DNA from: Rhodocyclales bacterium
GTDB taxonomy: Bacteria > Pseudomonadota > Gammaproteobacteria > Burkholderiales > Rhodocyclaceae
Reading direction: 5' to 3'
Length of the DNA stretch: 64,000 bases
Assembly (NCBI GenBank): GCA_016177805.1
Contig: JACOUN010000008.1
Location: forward strand, 62,001-126,000
Part shown: positions 9,891 to 17,780 of the stretch, in pieces
Position numbering within the stretch: the stretch's first letter is position 1
Layout of the letters: each line of letters begins with the position of its first letter
Made by a program: the position numbers and the translations under genes
Notes under the pieces: model-generated
What the model was told of the DNA's origin: nothing
Seen by the model: the letters and a program-made list of their open reading frames with translations, nothing else
The model's database searches: none

Positions 9891-10169
9891 TTACTTGCCG
9901 TTCACCGCGCTCTTCAGCGATGCGCCGGCCGAGAACTTCGGCACGCGTGCGGCAGCGATGTTGATGGTCGCGCCGGTCTGCGGGTTGCGCCCGGTGCGTG
10001 CGGCACGCTCGGAAACCTCGAATGAGCCGAAGCCCGTGAAAGACACTTTTTCACCAGCCGCCATGCGGTCAGCAATGATATCCAGCACGGCGGACAACGA
10101 ACGGTCCGCTTGAGCACGGGAAACATCCAGACGGTCAGCCAAGGCTTCGACAAATTCACCTTTGTTCAT
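9891..10169 (-). CDS. hupB: HU-family DNA-binding protein
   Basis: 92 residues, the full length for HU. It starts MNKGEFVEALADRLDVS and carries the DNA-binding arm sequence 'GRNPQTGATINIAAARVPKF', with the intercalating Pro of the RNPQTG turn. 'GFGSFEV' and 'AGEKVSF' fit the body of the fold. The dimer bends and compacts DNA non-specifically in the nucleoid. It appears monocistronic: a strong terminator follows and a 383-bp gap precedes it. HU-alpha versus HU-beta cannot be decided from sequence alone; hupB is the usual betaproteobacterial name. Confidence 0.95.
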   Translation of the reverse strand: MNKGEFVEALADRLDVSRAQADRSLSAVLDIIADRMAAGEKVSFTGFGSFEVSERAARTGRNPQTGATINIAAARVPKFSAGASLKSAVNGK

Positions 10170-10552
10170 GCTTTTCCTCGATTGGTGTGAGTTTGAAAGG
10201 ATTTCGGTTCCACCCGAAAGATTCTAGCACCGTCGCGGCAACTGGAGCGTTGCGCCGCCGTGCGGATACAAAAAAGACAACACTGGCATGCAAATATACG
10301 ACACGCGCCGGATGCATCCGGTCATCGCCGAATAGTCGAGAAGGGTGCTGCTCTCACCCCGGCAACGATTGCGCAAGTTCTGTGCAATCTCCCGCCGGCC
10401 CGGCAGCACTCGACCTACCCCGGACGGAAAGTGCCGAGTCTGCCCAAGGCGGAGGCATCACACAAGCCCCTACGCGCCCAAGTGTTGCATATCGGCTATT
10501 GACCGCACAAAAAACGGACTCCTGGCGCGCCGCTGTGGCAAAGTGGGCCGTT
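10170..10552. other. Gene-free stretch between hupB and prfC
   Basis: 383 bp containing the hupB promoter region (minus strand). A perfect 14-bp palindrome CCGGATGCATCCGG lies at 10308-10321, and an A-rich tract (ACAAAAAAGACAAC) at 10267-10281 reads as a T-tract upstream of hupB on the minus strand. Behind prfC an A6 run at 10509-10514 reads as T6 on the minus strand, but I could not fold a convincing terminator stem before it. No ORF with family resemblance. Confidence 0.4.
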
Positions 10553-12160
10553 TCAGCGCAACACTTGGCCATGCTCGCGCGTTGCATGGAAGCCGACCTT
10601 GGGCCATTTTTCCATGGTGACGTCCAGGTTGTAGCGGGTGCTGGCGAGGTACACCGGATTGCCATCCACATCCTGCCCGATGCGGATCGCCTGTTCGCGC
10701 TCGAAATTGCGCCGAGTCAGCTCATCGGGAAAGGTCAGCCAGCGCGCGGTATAAATTTCCGCCGACTCGAAGATCGCATCCACCTTGTACTCGTCCTTCA
10801 GGCGCTGCGCGACCACTTCAAACTGGAGCTGGCCGACCGCGCCAAGCAGCATGTTGCCGCCTTCCTGCTCGAACACCTGGATGGCCCCCTCCTCGCCCAG
10901 TTCGCGCAGCCCCTTCTGCAACTGCTTGGTCTTGAGCGGATCGCGCAGGCGCGCGGCACGGAACAATTCCGGCGAGAAATACGGGATACCCCGGAAACCG
11001 AGGGTTTCCCCTTCGGTCAGGGTATCGCCGATCTGCAACTGGCCGTGGTTGTGGATGCCGATGATGTCACCCGCCACCCCGTCTTCCTTGTGCACGCGCT
11101 CGTTGGCCATGAAGGTCAGCGCGTTGGCGAGCTTCATCTCGCGCCCCATGCGCACATGCTTGACCTTCATGCCGGAGCTGTAACGCCCCGAGCAGATGCG
11201 GAAGAACGCGATGCGGTCGCGGTGCTTGGGGTCCATGTTGGCCTGGATCTTGAACACGAAACCGGTAAACGGCGCTTCGGCTGCCTCGACGATGCGGGTG
11301 CCGCCATCGCGCGGCTGCGGCGGCGGCGCCCAGTCGAGCAGCGCCTGCAGGATCTCCTGCACGCCAAAATTGTTGATTCCGGAGCCGAAGAACACTGGCG
11401 TCTGCCTGCCCGCGCGAAACGCGTCGAGATCGAAGGGCGCCGAAGCACCGCCGATCAGTTCGACATCGCTGCGTAGCTGCCCGATCTCCATCGGGAACAG
11501 TGCGTCGAGTTGCGGGTTGCCCAGACCGTTGATGATCTCCGCTACCGAGCGCTTCTCCTCGCCCGGCGCAAAGCGCAGCACGCGATTCTCGTGCAGGTGA
11601 TACACGCCGCGAAACGCCTTGCCCGTGCCGAGCGGCCAGGTGACCGGGGCGCATTCGATCTTGAGCACGTCCTCGATCTCGGACAACAGCGCGAACGGAT
11701 CACGCACCTCACGATCGAGCTTGTTCACGAAGGTGATGATGGGGGTATTGCGCAAGCGGCACACATCGAGCAGCTTGATCGTCTGCGTCTCCACCCCCTT
11801 GGCCGCGTCGATCACCATTACCGCCGCATCGACGGCGGTGAGCACGCGGTAGGTATCCTCGGAAAAATCCTGGTGCCCCGGCGTATCGAGCAGGTTGATG
11901 GTATTGCCCTGGTACTCGAACTGCATCACCGAACTGGTTACCGAGATACCGCGCTGCTTCTCCACTTCCATCCAGTCGGAGGTCGCATGGCGGGCGCTCT
12001 TGCGTGACTTGACGGTGCCGGCGAGCTGGATTGCGCCACCGAACAACAGCAGCTTTTCGGTCAACGTGGTCTTGCCCGCATCGGGGTGGGAAATGATGCC
12101 GAAGGTGCGCCGCTTGGCAACGTCGCGGAGCAGTTCGGGAGGAAAGGGCGTGCTGGTCAT
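10553..12160 (-). CDS. prfC: Peptide chain release factor 3 (RF3 GTPase)
   Basis: 535 residues, full length. The translational GTPase G1 is '[18 protein letters not shown]', with the switch region '[17 protein letters not shown]', G3 'DTPGHQDF', G4 'VNKLDREV'. An RF3-specific C-terminal half follows ('[15 protein letters not shown]'). RF3 recycles RF1/RF2 from the post-termination ribosome and takes part in post-peptidyl-transfer quality control. It is cytosolic. The gene is alone on its strand, with the next minus-strand gene (hupB) 383 bp away. Confidence 0.97.
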   Translation of the reverse strand: MTSTPFPPELLRDVAKRRTFGIISHPDAGKTTLTEKLLLFGGAIQLAGTVKSRKSARHATSDWMEVEKQRGISVTSSVMQFEYQGNTINLLDTPGHQDFSEDTYRVLTAVDAAVMVIDAAKGVETQTIKLLDVCRLRNTPIITFVNKLDREVRDPFALLSEIEDVLKIECAPVTWPLGTGKAFRGVYHLHENRVLRFAPGEEKRSVAEIINGLGNPQLDALFPMEIGQLRSDVELIGGASAPFDLDAFRAGRQTPVFFGSGINNFGVQEILQALLDWAPPPQPRDGGTRIVEAAEAPFTGFVFKIQANMDPKHRDRIAFFRICSGRYSSGMKVKHVRMGREMKLANALTFMANERVHKEDGVAGDIIGIHNHGQLQIGDTLTEGETLGFRGIPYFSPELFRAARLRDPLKTKQLQKGLRELGEEGAIQVFEQEGGNMLLGAVGQLQFEVVAQRLKDEYKVDAIFESAEIYTARWLTFPDELTRRNFEREQAIRIGQDVDGNPVYLASTRYNLDVTMEKWPKVGFHATREHGQVLR

Positions 12161-12308
12161 CGGTTTCGGCCGGAAAAAAGCGAAGCCGCCGGCCGGACAG
12201 GCATCCGGTGCGCAGCGGCAAGGTCTTGGATTTTAACAAGGAATTGCAAAGGAAGGATCAAACATGGCACCACACCCGATCACCCCCCCCCGATACCAGA
12301 AGCCGCAC

Positions 12309-12337
12309 TTGACAATTAGCACGATCGTTCGTATCTT
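12309..12337 (+). promoter_or_regulatory. Sigma-70 type promoter of the TetR-family gene
   Basis: -35 TTGACA (12309-12314), 17-bp spacer, -10 TATCTT (12332-12337), ending 7 bp before the ATG at 12345. The spacer is occupied by an operator-like sequence, so repressor binding would occlude RNA polymerase. Spacing to the ATG is short, implying a very short or near-leaderless transcript. Confidence 0.65.
12317..12332. promoter_or_regulatory. Putative TetR-family operator, copy 1
   Basis: TAGCACGATCGTTCGT lies between the -35 and -10 boxes and contains the palindromic core ACGATCGT. A near-identical copy (15 of 16 bases) occurs at 12988-13003 in the next gene. Position and repetition suggest autoregulation by the adjacent repressor. 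Confidence 0.55.
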
Positions 12338-12344
12338 TACGGCC

Positions 12345-12941
12345 ATGGGAAAAGGCAAACAAACGCGCTCCGCCATTCTCGATGCCGCGCTGCTGCAGGC
12401 CAGCGAAACAGGTTTCGAGTCGCTGACCATAGGGTCGCTGGCCGAACGCTCCGGTCTGTCCAAGAGTGGCCTGTTCGCGCATTTCGGTTCGCGCGAAGAG
12501 TTGCAGATTGCCGCAATCGAAGCTGCGGCGCAACGCTTTGCCGAAACCGTATTCATGCCGGCACTCAAGGCGCCGCGCGGCCTGCCGCGCATCCGGGCGC
12601 TGTTCGAGAACTGGATGAGCTGGTCGCGGCGGGTCGGGCTGCAGCATGGCTGCCCAATGCTGGCCGCCGCAGTGGAATTCGACGACCGCCCCGGCCCGGT
12701 GCGTGACACGGTGGCCGGACACTACGAACGGCTGGAGCGCGAACTGGAGCGCGCCGTCTCGCTGGCGATAGAGCAGGGACATTTCCGACCCGACGTGGAT
12801 GCCGGGCAATTCGTTTTCGAAATGACGGGGATACTCTTCTCGTCCCATCATCGCGGCCGCCTGCTGCGCCGTCCCGACGCCACGACGCGCGCCCGCGACG
12901 CCTTCGAACGGCTGGTCACGGCCGCTTCACCACACCACTGA
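12345..12941 (+). CDS. TetR/AcrR-family transcriptional repressor
   Basis: 198 residues from the ATG at 12345 (MGKGKQTRSAILDAAL), the usual TetR opening; the longer frame from 12264 includes the promoter and is rejected. The HTH is 'LTIGSLAERSGLSKSGLFAHFGSREEL'-like (about 30-55). The C-terminal ligand domain contains 'WMSWSRRVGLQHGCPMLAAA', like TetR members with a YcdC-type C-terminal domain. It probably represses itself and the alpha/beta hydrolase gene 17 bp downstream. The inducer is unknown. Confidence 0.92.
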   Translation: MGKGKQTRSAILDAALLQASETGFESLTIGSLAERSGLSKSGLFAHFGSREELQIAAIEAAAQRFAETVFMPALKAPRGLPRIRALFENWMSWSRRVGLQHGCPMLAAAVEFDDRPGPVRDTVAGHYERLERELERAVSLAIEQGHFRPDVDAGQFVFEMTGILFSSHHRGRLLRRPDATTRARDAFERLVTAASPHH

Positions 12942-12958
12942 TTACGGGAGTCCGCACC

Positions 12959-13885
12959 ATGAGCACTGCCACGATCTCGCCCGCAAATAGCACGACCGTT
13001 CGTTCCTCCGATCTCGGACTCACCCTGCTGCGCGCATACTTCGGCGTGACATCCCGGCTGCTGCCCGGACTGGCACGGCGTCAGGCCGAACGGCTGTTTA
13101 CCCGCCCACCCCGCTACGCCGGCCGGCAGACCGAACCCGTTCCGGCACGCCGCGAGACGGTGATTGCCGGCGCGCACCGGCTGGCAGTATGGCAAGCCGG
13201 GCCGGCCGAGGCACCGGGGGTATTGCTGTCCCACGGCTGGGGCGGTCGCGGGGTGCAGATGGCCCGCTTCGTTCAGCCGCTACTGGAGCGGGGCTACCGC
13301 GTGGTGTGGTTTGACCAGCCCGGCCACGGCGAGACCGGGAACGGGCCGGTGGGGCTGCCCGACCTCACCGCCGCGCTGACTGCCCTGAGTTCGACACATG
13401 GCCCGTTCGTCGCGGCGGTCGGTCACTCGCTCGGCGCGGCGGCACTGGGCCTGGCCCTGCGCGGCGGGCTGGCGCTGCAGCGCGTGGTATTCGTCTGCCC
13501 GCCCGCTTCCCTGCGCGAACACACCCACAACTTTGCCCGCTATTTGCACATCAGCCCGCGCGTGCGCGAGGCCATGCGCAAACGGCTGGAACGTCGCTAC
13601 GACCTGCGCTTCGACCAGATCGACCGGATCCAGGAACTCGGTGATGTGAACATCCCGGCCTTGTTCGTGCACGACAACGACGACGACCAGATTCCGATCG
13701 AACACACCATGCGCCTGTCCGCGCACATGGCGCGGGCACGCGTGATACGCACCCACGGCCTCGGTCACCACCGCATCCTGCGCCATGCCGACGTGGTACG
13801 CGCGGTGGCTGCGTTCATCGCCGGAGAGGACGTCGCACTGCCGACCGAACTACCGGCGCTGCCGGAGCCGGCGCCGCTGTATTAA
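12959..13885 (+). CDS. Alpha/beta hydrolase
   Basis: 308 residues, soluble. The fold elements are 'GVLLSHGWGGRGVQMARF' (oxyanion region HGWGG), nucleophile elbow 'GHSLGAAAL' (Ser), the acid in 'FVHDNDDDQIP', and catalytic His in 'THGLGHHRIL'. The substrate cannot be read; relatives are esterase- or lipase-like. It begins 17 bp behind the TetR gene and its first codons contain a second copy of the putative operator. The two therefore form a repressor/hydrolase unit, perhaps for detoxifying an ester or lactone (inference). Confidence 0.9.
   Translation: MSTATISPANSTTVRSSDLGLTLLRAYFGVTSRLLPGLARRQAERLFTRPPRYAGRQTEPVPARRETVIAGAHRLAVWQAGPAEAPGVLLSHGWGGRGVQMARFVQPLLERGYRVVWFDQPGHGETGNGPVGLPDLTAALTALSSTHGPFVAAVGHSLGAAALGLALRGGLALQRVVFVCPPASLREHTHNFARYLHISPRVREAMRKRLERRYDLRFDQIDRIQELGDVNIPALFVHDNDDDQIPIEHTMRLSAHMARARVIRTHGLGHHRILRHADVVRAVAAFIAGEDVALPTELPALPEPAPLY
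12988..13003. promoter_or_regulatory. Putative TetR-family operator, copy 2 (inside hydrolase gene)
   Basis: TAGCACGACCGTTCGT differs from the promoter copy at 12317-12332 by one base. It lies 29 bp inside the hydrolase coding sequence. Either a roadblock/auxiliary operator or coincidence of codon choice; the flanking bases (AAATAG, CGTTCC) also resemble copy 1. Confidence 0.4.
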
Positions 13886-13898
13886 GTTTACGCGGTGG

Positions 13899-14798
13899 TT
13901 ATGCGACGTGACCGCGCGCGAACCATTCAGTGAGAAAAGCCACCATCGCCTGAACTCTGGCCGAAAGATGGCGGCGCGTGGGATACACAGCATGTATGGG
14001 CAACGCGCGAAAGGACCAGTCGTCCAGCAACGACACCAACCGCCCACTTTGCAGATACGGCGCGGCGAGGAAATCCGGCACATGCGCGACACCGCTGCCC
14101 GCCGCCGCCATTTCGGCCAGCAGCATGCCGTTGTTGGCGCGCACGGCACCACTGACGCGCACTTCCAGTGCTTCGCCGGCGCGCGTTTCAAACTGCCACA
14201 CGGCGCCGGTGGCCGCATAGCTATAGACCATGCAGTCGTGACCTCCGAGCGCCTCAGGACGCGTCGGCGTGCCCCGCGCCGCCAAGTAAGAGGGGGCGGC
14301 CACCACTACCAGCGTCGCTTCGCCGATCCGCCGCGCGACCAGGTTTTCGCTGCCAATCCGCCCCACCCGTATCGCCAGATCCAGCCCCTCGCCGGCGAAG
14401 TCCGCCACGTTATCCGACAGCAGCAAATCCAGCGTCACATCGGGATAGCGCTGCCGAAAGGCGGAAAACGCCGGTGCCAGCTTGTGTATGGACAAGGCCA
14501 GCGGCGCCGTGAGGCGCAAGCGCCCGCGCGGATGCAGGCCTTCGCCGGCCACCACGGCCTCCACCTCCTCCAGTTCCGACAACCACTGCAGCGCCCGTTC
14601 GTAGTAAGCCTCGCCGGCATCGGAGGTGTGCACCCGACGCGTCGTGCGGGTCAGCAGCCGGGTATTCAGATGCCCCTCCAACTGGGCCACATGGCGCGAC
14701 ACCGCAGACGTGGACAGACCCAGCCGGGTGGCCGCCGCCGCAAACCCGCCTGCCTCCACGACCGCGCAGAACGCGCGCATGGCATCGATACGATCCAT
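13899..14798 (-). CDS. LysR-family transcriptional regulator
   Basis: 299 residues. N-terminal winged HTH 'MDRIDAMRAFCAVVEAGGFAAAATRLGLSTSAVSRHVAQLE', recognised from pieces such as 'AVVEAGGFAAAATRLGLS' and 'SAVSRHVAQLE'. The C-terminal periplasmic-binding-protein-like effector domain includes 'GRLRLTAPLALSIHKLAP' and 'GLDLAIRVGRIGSENLVAR', typical of the AaeR/DsdC-like LysR branch that often controls oxidoreductase, DoxX or GST genes. It is divergent from the DoxX gene over 122 bp and probably regulates DoxX and gstA. It converges with the hydrolase gene, with 13 bp between stops. Confidence 0.93.
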   Translation of the reverse strand: MDRIDAMRAFCAVVEAGGFAAAATRLGLSTSAVSRHVAQLEGHLNTRLLTRTTRRVHTSDAGEAYYERALQWLSELEEVEAVVAGEGLHPRGRLRLTAPLALSIHKLAPAFSAFRQRYPDVTLDLLLSDNVADFAGEGLDLAIRVGRIGSENLVARRIGEATLVVVAAPSYLAARGTPTRPEALGGHDCMVYSYAATGAVWQFETRAGEALEVRVSGAVRANNGMLLAEMAAAGSGVAHVPDFLAAPYLQSGRLVSLLDDWSFRALPIHAVYPTRRHLSARVQAMVAFLTEWFARGHVA

Positions 14799-14834
14799 AT
14801 CATTGTCCCGTTTTTTGCAACAGTGTATTGATAC

Positions 14835-14863
14835 TACCCTTGTTTATCCAACAACCAGGGATA
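14835..14863. promoter_or_regulatory. Imperfect palindrome between LysR gene and DoxX gene
   Basis: TACCCTTGTT-tatcc-AACAACCAGGGATA forms an imperfect dyad in the divergent promoter region. Position fits a LysR binding site; the sequence is not a textbook T-N11-A match, so this is tentative. Confidence 0.35.
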
Positions 14864-14920
14864 CCTACACTGCACGTCATGGTCACACCCCTGTCGCCCC
14901 ACCAAGGAAAAGGAGCCTCC

Positions 14921-15352
14921 ATGAGAACGCCACGCGACACCACCGCCCTGGGCATCGCCCTGCTCCGCGTCACGCTCGGCGTAATGTTCATCGCCCACGC
15001 CCTGCTCAAGATCGTTGTGTTCACCCTGCCCGGCACCGCCGCCTTTTTTGAATCGGTCGGCCTACCCGGCAGCCTGGCCTACGTGGTTACCCCGCTCGAA
15101 CTGTTCGGCGGCGTGGCGCTCGTTTTCGGCCTGAAGACGCGCTGGGTCAGCCTGGCCCTGGTGCCGGTGCTGATCGGTGCCGCCACGGTCCACGCCGGCA
15201 ACGGCTGGGTGTTCAGCGCCCCCAACGGCGGCTGGGAATACCCGGTCTATCTGGCCATCGCCGCCATCGCGCAGGCGCTGCTAGGCAGCGGCGCCGTTGC
15301 CCTCGACAACCCGCGCCCGGACCAGCATCCACTGGTCGGCCAGACCGCCTGA
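14921..15352 (+). CDS. DoxX-family membrane protein
   Basis: 143 residues with four hydrophobic segments (about 9-30, 50-70, 75-95, 110-130). It starts at the ATG behind AAGGAAAAGGAG; the upstream extension to 14828 is rejected. 'LLRVTLGVMFIAHALLKI' and 'PLELFGGVALVFGLKTRW' are characteristic of DoxX/YphA-type small membrane proteins. The exact function is unclear; relatives are linked to thiosulfate:quinone oxidoreductase or to redox stress complexes. It is followed 37 bp later by a glutathione S-transferase gene, a common pairing, and divergent from a LysR regulator. Confidence 0.9.
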   Translation: MRTPRDTTALGIALLRVTLGVMFIAHALLKIVVFTLPGTAAFFESVGLPGSLAYVVTPLELFGGVALVFGLKTRWVSLALVPVLIGAATVHAGNGWVFSAPNGGWEYPVYLAIAAIAQALLGSGAVALDNPRPDQHPLVGQTA

Positions 15353-15389
15353 AACACTGCACCATCCATAACCCTTGCGGAGAAATCAG

Positions 15390-15998
15390 ATGAAGCTATA
15401 TTTCGCCCCCGGCACCTGCGCCCACTCACCCCACATCGCCTTGCGCGAAGCGGGCCTGCCGTTTGAACTGGTGCGTGTCGATCTCAAGACCAAGCGCACC
15501 AGCGACGGCCGCGACTACCTCACCATCAACCCGTACGGCTATGTGCCCGCGCTGGAACTGGACGACGGCACCATCCTCACCGAAGGCCCGGCCATCGTGC
15601 AGTACATCGCCGACCAGGCGCCCACCAGCGGCCTCGCCCCGGCCAACGGCACCATCGCCCGCTACCAGCTGCAGTCGCTGCTCGGGCTGATCAACTCGGA
15701 AATCCACAAGGGCTTCTCACCCCTGTTCAAGCCCGACACCCCGGACGCCACCAAGGCCGCCGCCAAGGCGCACCTGGCCAGCCGCATCGGCGAACTCGCC
15801 AAGCGCCTGGACAAGCAGGACTACCTCGCCGGCAACCAGTTCACCGTCGCCGACGGTTACCTCTATACCGTGCTCGGCTGGGGTCCGTTCGTGGATGTGG
15901 ACATCAACCGGTGGCCGTCCATCACCGCCTTCATGACGCGCGTCGCCGCCCGCCCGACCGTACAAGCCGCGCGCGCGGCCGAAGGGCTGACCCAGTAG
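15390..15998 (+). CDS. gstA: Glutathione S-transferase, beta class
   Basis: 202 residues from the ATG behind GCGGAGAAA. The N-terminal thioredoxin-like domain 'MKLYFAPGTCAHSPHIALRE' has Cys10, the beta-class GST residue that can form a mixed disulfide with glutathione. 'GYVPALELDDGTILTEGPAI' carries the cis-Pro and the Glu-Gly-Pro-Ala turn that binds GSH. The all-alpha C-terminal domain includes 'YLAGNQFTVADGYLYTVLGW' (N-capping box). It is cytosolic and conjugates or reduces electrophiles and peroxides. It is probably co-transcribed with DoxX under the LysR regulator. Confidence 0.95.
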   Translation: MKLYFAPGTCAHSPHIALREAGLPFELVRVDLKTKRTSDGRDYLTINPYGYVPALELDDGTILTEGPAIVQYIADQAPTSGLAPANGTIARYQLQSLLGLINSEIHKGFSPLFKPDTPDATKAAAKAHLASRIGELAKRLDKQDYLAGNQFTVADGYLYTVLGWGPFVDVDINRWPSITAFMTRVAARPTVQAARAAEGLTQ

Positions 15999-16064
15999 GC
16001 CGCCCCCCTGGAATACTGCTTCAGTCCGCGGCCGAAGGTGGCCCGACGTCATACGAGAAACCGC

Positions 16065-16094
16065 TTGACATCACGAGGGCGCATCCACTATGGT
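16065..16094 (+). promoter_or_regulatory. Promoter of a short transcription unit
   Basis: -35 TTGACA (16065-16070), 18-bp spacer, -10 TATGGT (16089-16094). About 45 bp downstream lies an ideal ribosome site and a 12-residue reading frame, and about 160 bp downstream a strong terminator. Confidence 0.6.
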
Positions 16095-16139
16095 TGCGCC
16101 CTCAATTCGTTGCATCGCTTTCCCGAACAGGAGCACTCC

Positions 16140-16178
16140 ATGCCGCACCCCATCGCCAAGGACACCACTACCCGCTAA
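16140..16178 (+). CDS. 12-residue peptide ORF in a short terminated transcript
   Basis: ATG to TAA encodes MPHPIAKDTTTR. AGGAG (16129-16133) sits six bases upstream, an ideal ribosome site, and a promoter precedes it. Three consecutive Thr codons then Arg and stop could act as a stalling or attenuation sequence. Alternatively the unit is an sRNA with an incidental ORF. No family resemblance can be claimed for so short a peptide. Confidence 0.4.
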   Translation: MPHPIAKDTTTR

Positions 16179-16253
16179 GACTTCGGCGACTTGCTATGCA
16201 TGCCCGTGGTTTAGCCCCCGGGCCAGGCATCAGCGAGGCATGAATCTCCCTCA

Positions 16254-16290
16254 AGCCCTGGCAGCTCTGCCGGGGCTTTTTGTTTTGTTT
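16254..16290 (+). terminator. Rho-independent terminator
   Basis: Stem AGCCCTGGCA / TGCCGGGGCT with loop GCTC, followed by TTTTTGTTTTGTTT. Upstream, ATGCCCG (16200-16206) and CGGGC (16219-16223) can form a second hairpin, giving a two-stem leader before the terminator, as in attenuators or small RNAs. Confidence 0.85.
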
Positions 16291-16404
16291 CGCGGAAAGG
16301 TCATGCCGATACATGCATCGACCTCGGGGGCGTCATCCACACCCTTAGTGCGAGCGGCTGACGGCCCGCGCCCCCATCCATTTCAACCTGTCAGGAGGAT
16401 ATCC

Positions 16405-16584
16405 ATGCATTACCCAGGACCACACATGAACACCGACACCTTCGGCCGCCCCGGCGGCCATCAGTTCATACGGCGCGCCCGACGGCGCCCACGCGACGGA
16501 ATCCAGATCCATCATGGACATGCAACATATCGAAGCCCTGCGCCCGCATCTGCCGGCCGGGCGCACGCTGTACTCGTACTATAA
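16405..16584 (+). CDS. Possible 59-residue ORF overlapping the next gene
   Basis: The ATG at 16405 follows a very strong site (CAGGAGG, 16391-16397). The product (MHYPGPHMNTDTFGRPGG..., ending VLVL) is Arg/His/Pro-rich without recognisable domain. It overlaps the first 71 bases of the 130-residue gene in another frame. It may be a translated leader that couples translation of the next gene, whose own ribosome site is weak. It could equally be spurious; only the ribosome site supports it. Confidence 0.3.
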   Translation: MHYPGPHMNTDTFGRPGGHQFIRRARRRPRDGIQIHHGHATYRSPAPASAGRAHAVLVL

Positions 16585-16906
16585 GGACCGCTACGGCCTC
16601 CAACTGCTGCGCTATGCGCCGCACCGGGCGCTGTGGGACGAAGCCATGCTGTCGGCCGCGCTGTTCTTCATCCGTGAACAACTGGGCATCGCGCGCGTCT
16701 GGATGCACACCCCGGAATCCGGGCTGCTGCTCAAGCGCATCCGCCACGGCGCCCCGCCCCGCTCCATCTACTCGACCCTGCCGCGCCGCTTCTGCTTCGA
16801 GCCAACCCGCGAGCTACCGGCCTTTCTGCGCCGGAACAAATCGATTAGCCGTCAGATGCGCCGTCAGCCGGATCTGGCGCTGCACGCGCTGACACTCCAG
16901 GAGTAA
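16514..16906 (+). CDS. Conserved-looking small protein of unknown function
   Basis: 130 residues (MDMQHIEALRPHLPAGRTLYSYYKDRY...). No signal peptide, no membrane helix; basic, rich in Arg and aromatic residues. 'YYKDRYGLQLLRYAPHRALWDE' and 'HTPESGLLLKRIRHGAPP' look like conserved surface patches but I cannot name a family. It is followed 5 bp later by a small basic protein gene with good ribosome site, so the two are probably one operon. The start is weakly supported and could be translationally coupled to the overlapping ORF at 16405. Confidence 0.6.
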   Translation: MDMQHIEALRPHLPAGRTLYSYYKDRYGLQLLRYAPHRALWDEAMLSAALFFIREQLGIARVWMHTPESGLLLKRIRHGAPPRSIYSTLPRRFCFEPTRELPAFLRRNKSISRQMRRQPDLALHALTLQE

Positions 16907-16911
16907 GCGCC

Positions 16912-17094
16912 ATGGCAAGGAAAAGGACACTCCGCATCACGGTGACCCCACCCGCGCCACCGCGCCCGCGCAACCCACTCGTGCTGTCGCCACTCATGCA
17001 CCGAGGCGGGGCGCACGAAAAGAGCATCGGGGCGCAACGGCGGGCGGCGCGAATGGCGCTGCAACGGGTCCGGCTGGACAGCAGCGAAGACTGA
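16912..17094 (+). CDS. Small basic protein (60 residues)
   Basis: MARKRTLRITVTPPAPPRPR opens the protein, then 'NPLVLSPLMHRGGAHEKS' and a basic 'RRAARMALQRVRLD' helix. The pattern (R)NPLV ... R.AG.H..S ... RRAAR.AL resembles small proteins widespread in betaproteobacterial genomes, function unknown to me. CAGGAG lies 8 bp upstream; the gene sits 5 bp behind the 130-residue gene. High Arg content suggests nucleic-acid or ribosome contact (inference). Confidence 0.6.
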   Translation: MARKRTLRITVTPPAPPRPRNPLVLSPLMHRGGAHEKSIGAQRRAARMALQRVRLDSSED

Positions 17095-17149
17095 GCGCGG
17101 CCGGCGCCCCCCATCCGCCACGGCATGCGGGCGAATGGTAATCTCGAAG

Positions 17150-17179
17150 TTGATATTGCTCCACACTTTCCACTATACT
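17150..17179 (+). promoter_or_regulatory. Promoter of MarR-like regulator 1 / pxpBCA
   Basis: -35 TTGATA (17150-17155), 18-bp spacer, -10 TATACT (17174-17179), 33 bp before the ATG at 17213. The region is distinctly AT-rich against its surroundings. Confidence 0.65.
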
Positions 17180-17212
17180 TTTCTTATAAAACGCTCACAT
17201 TATGGAGACAAA

Positions 17213-17755
17213 ATGCAAAAACAACCCGATCAAGACGCCATGCCCAGTGGCGGGCGCATCGTGTCTTCGCAGCATCTGATTTCGCCGAAGTCGCCCGAAC
17301 TGTCGGAGTTCGAGTTCGGCATGATCATCGCGTGGCACGGCTTCGCGCGCTGGATGATGCGCTGCATGAACGCCGCCGGAGTCAAGGACATGGCGCCGAC
17401 CGACGTACTGGTGCTGCACCACGTCGCGCACCGGGGTACGGAGAAGCGGCTGTCCGATATCTGCTTCGTGCTCAACATCGAAGACGCGCATGTCGTCAGC
17501 TACTCGCTGAAGAAGCTTGCCAGCCTCGGGCTGGTGCGCAGCACCCGCCAAGGCAAGGAAGCCTTCTACACCACGACCGACGCCGGCAACACGATGTGCG
17601 AGCGTTATCGCGACATCCGCGAGGCCTGTCTGATGCCGGGCTTCTCGGGTGCCGAAAGCGAGAACCAGATGATCGGGGAGCTGGCGCGACTGCTGCGCAC
17701 CCTGTCCGGCCGCTACGACCAGGCCGCCCGCGCCGCATCGACCAGCGCTCCGTAA
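17213..17755 (+). CDS. MarR-like winged-helix regulator, paralogue 1
   Basis: 180 residues from the ATG behind ATGGAGAC; the longer frame from 17135 covers the promoter. The core is 'LSEFEFGMIIAWHGFARWMM', 'TDVLVLHHVAHRGTEKRLSD' and recognition helix 'LNIEDAHVVSYSLKKLASLG', followed by the wing 'STRQGKEAFYTT'. The same architecture, nearly residue for residue, occurs in the regulator at 25486-26043 at the other edge of the island. It lies 25 bp before pxpB and probably controls pxpBCA, with 5-oxoproline or a related acid as candidate effector (inference). Confidence 0.88.
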   Translation: MQKQPDQDAMPSGGRIVSSQHLISPKSPELSEFEFGMIIAWHGFARWMMRCMNAAGVKDMAPTDVLVLHHVAHRGTEKRLSDICFVLNIEDAHVVSYSLKKLASLGLVRSTRQGKEAFYTTTDAGNTMCERYRDIREACLMPGFSGAESENQMIGELARLLRTLSGRYDQAARAASTSAP

Positions 17756-17780
17756 CCGGTATTCGCAAGGAGCGCGCAGC

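Noticed and set aside
10187-11476. 429-codon plus-strand open frame
   Set aside because: Antisense to prfC, whose GTPase motifs are intact on the minus strand.
16140-16290. Threonine-operon attenuator
   Set aside because: The leader peptide has only three Thr codons and no amino-acid biosynthesis gene follows; kept only as an unexplained short transcript.
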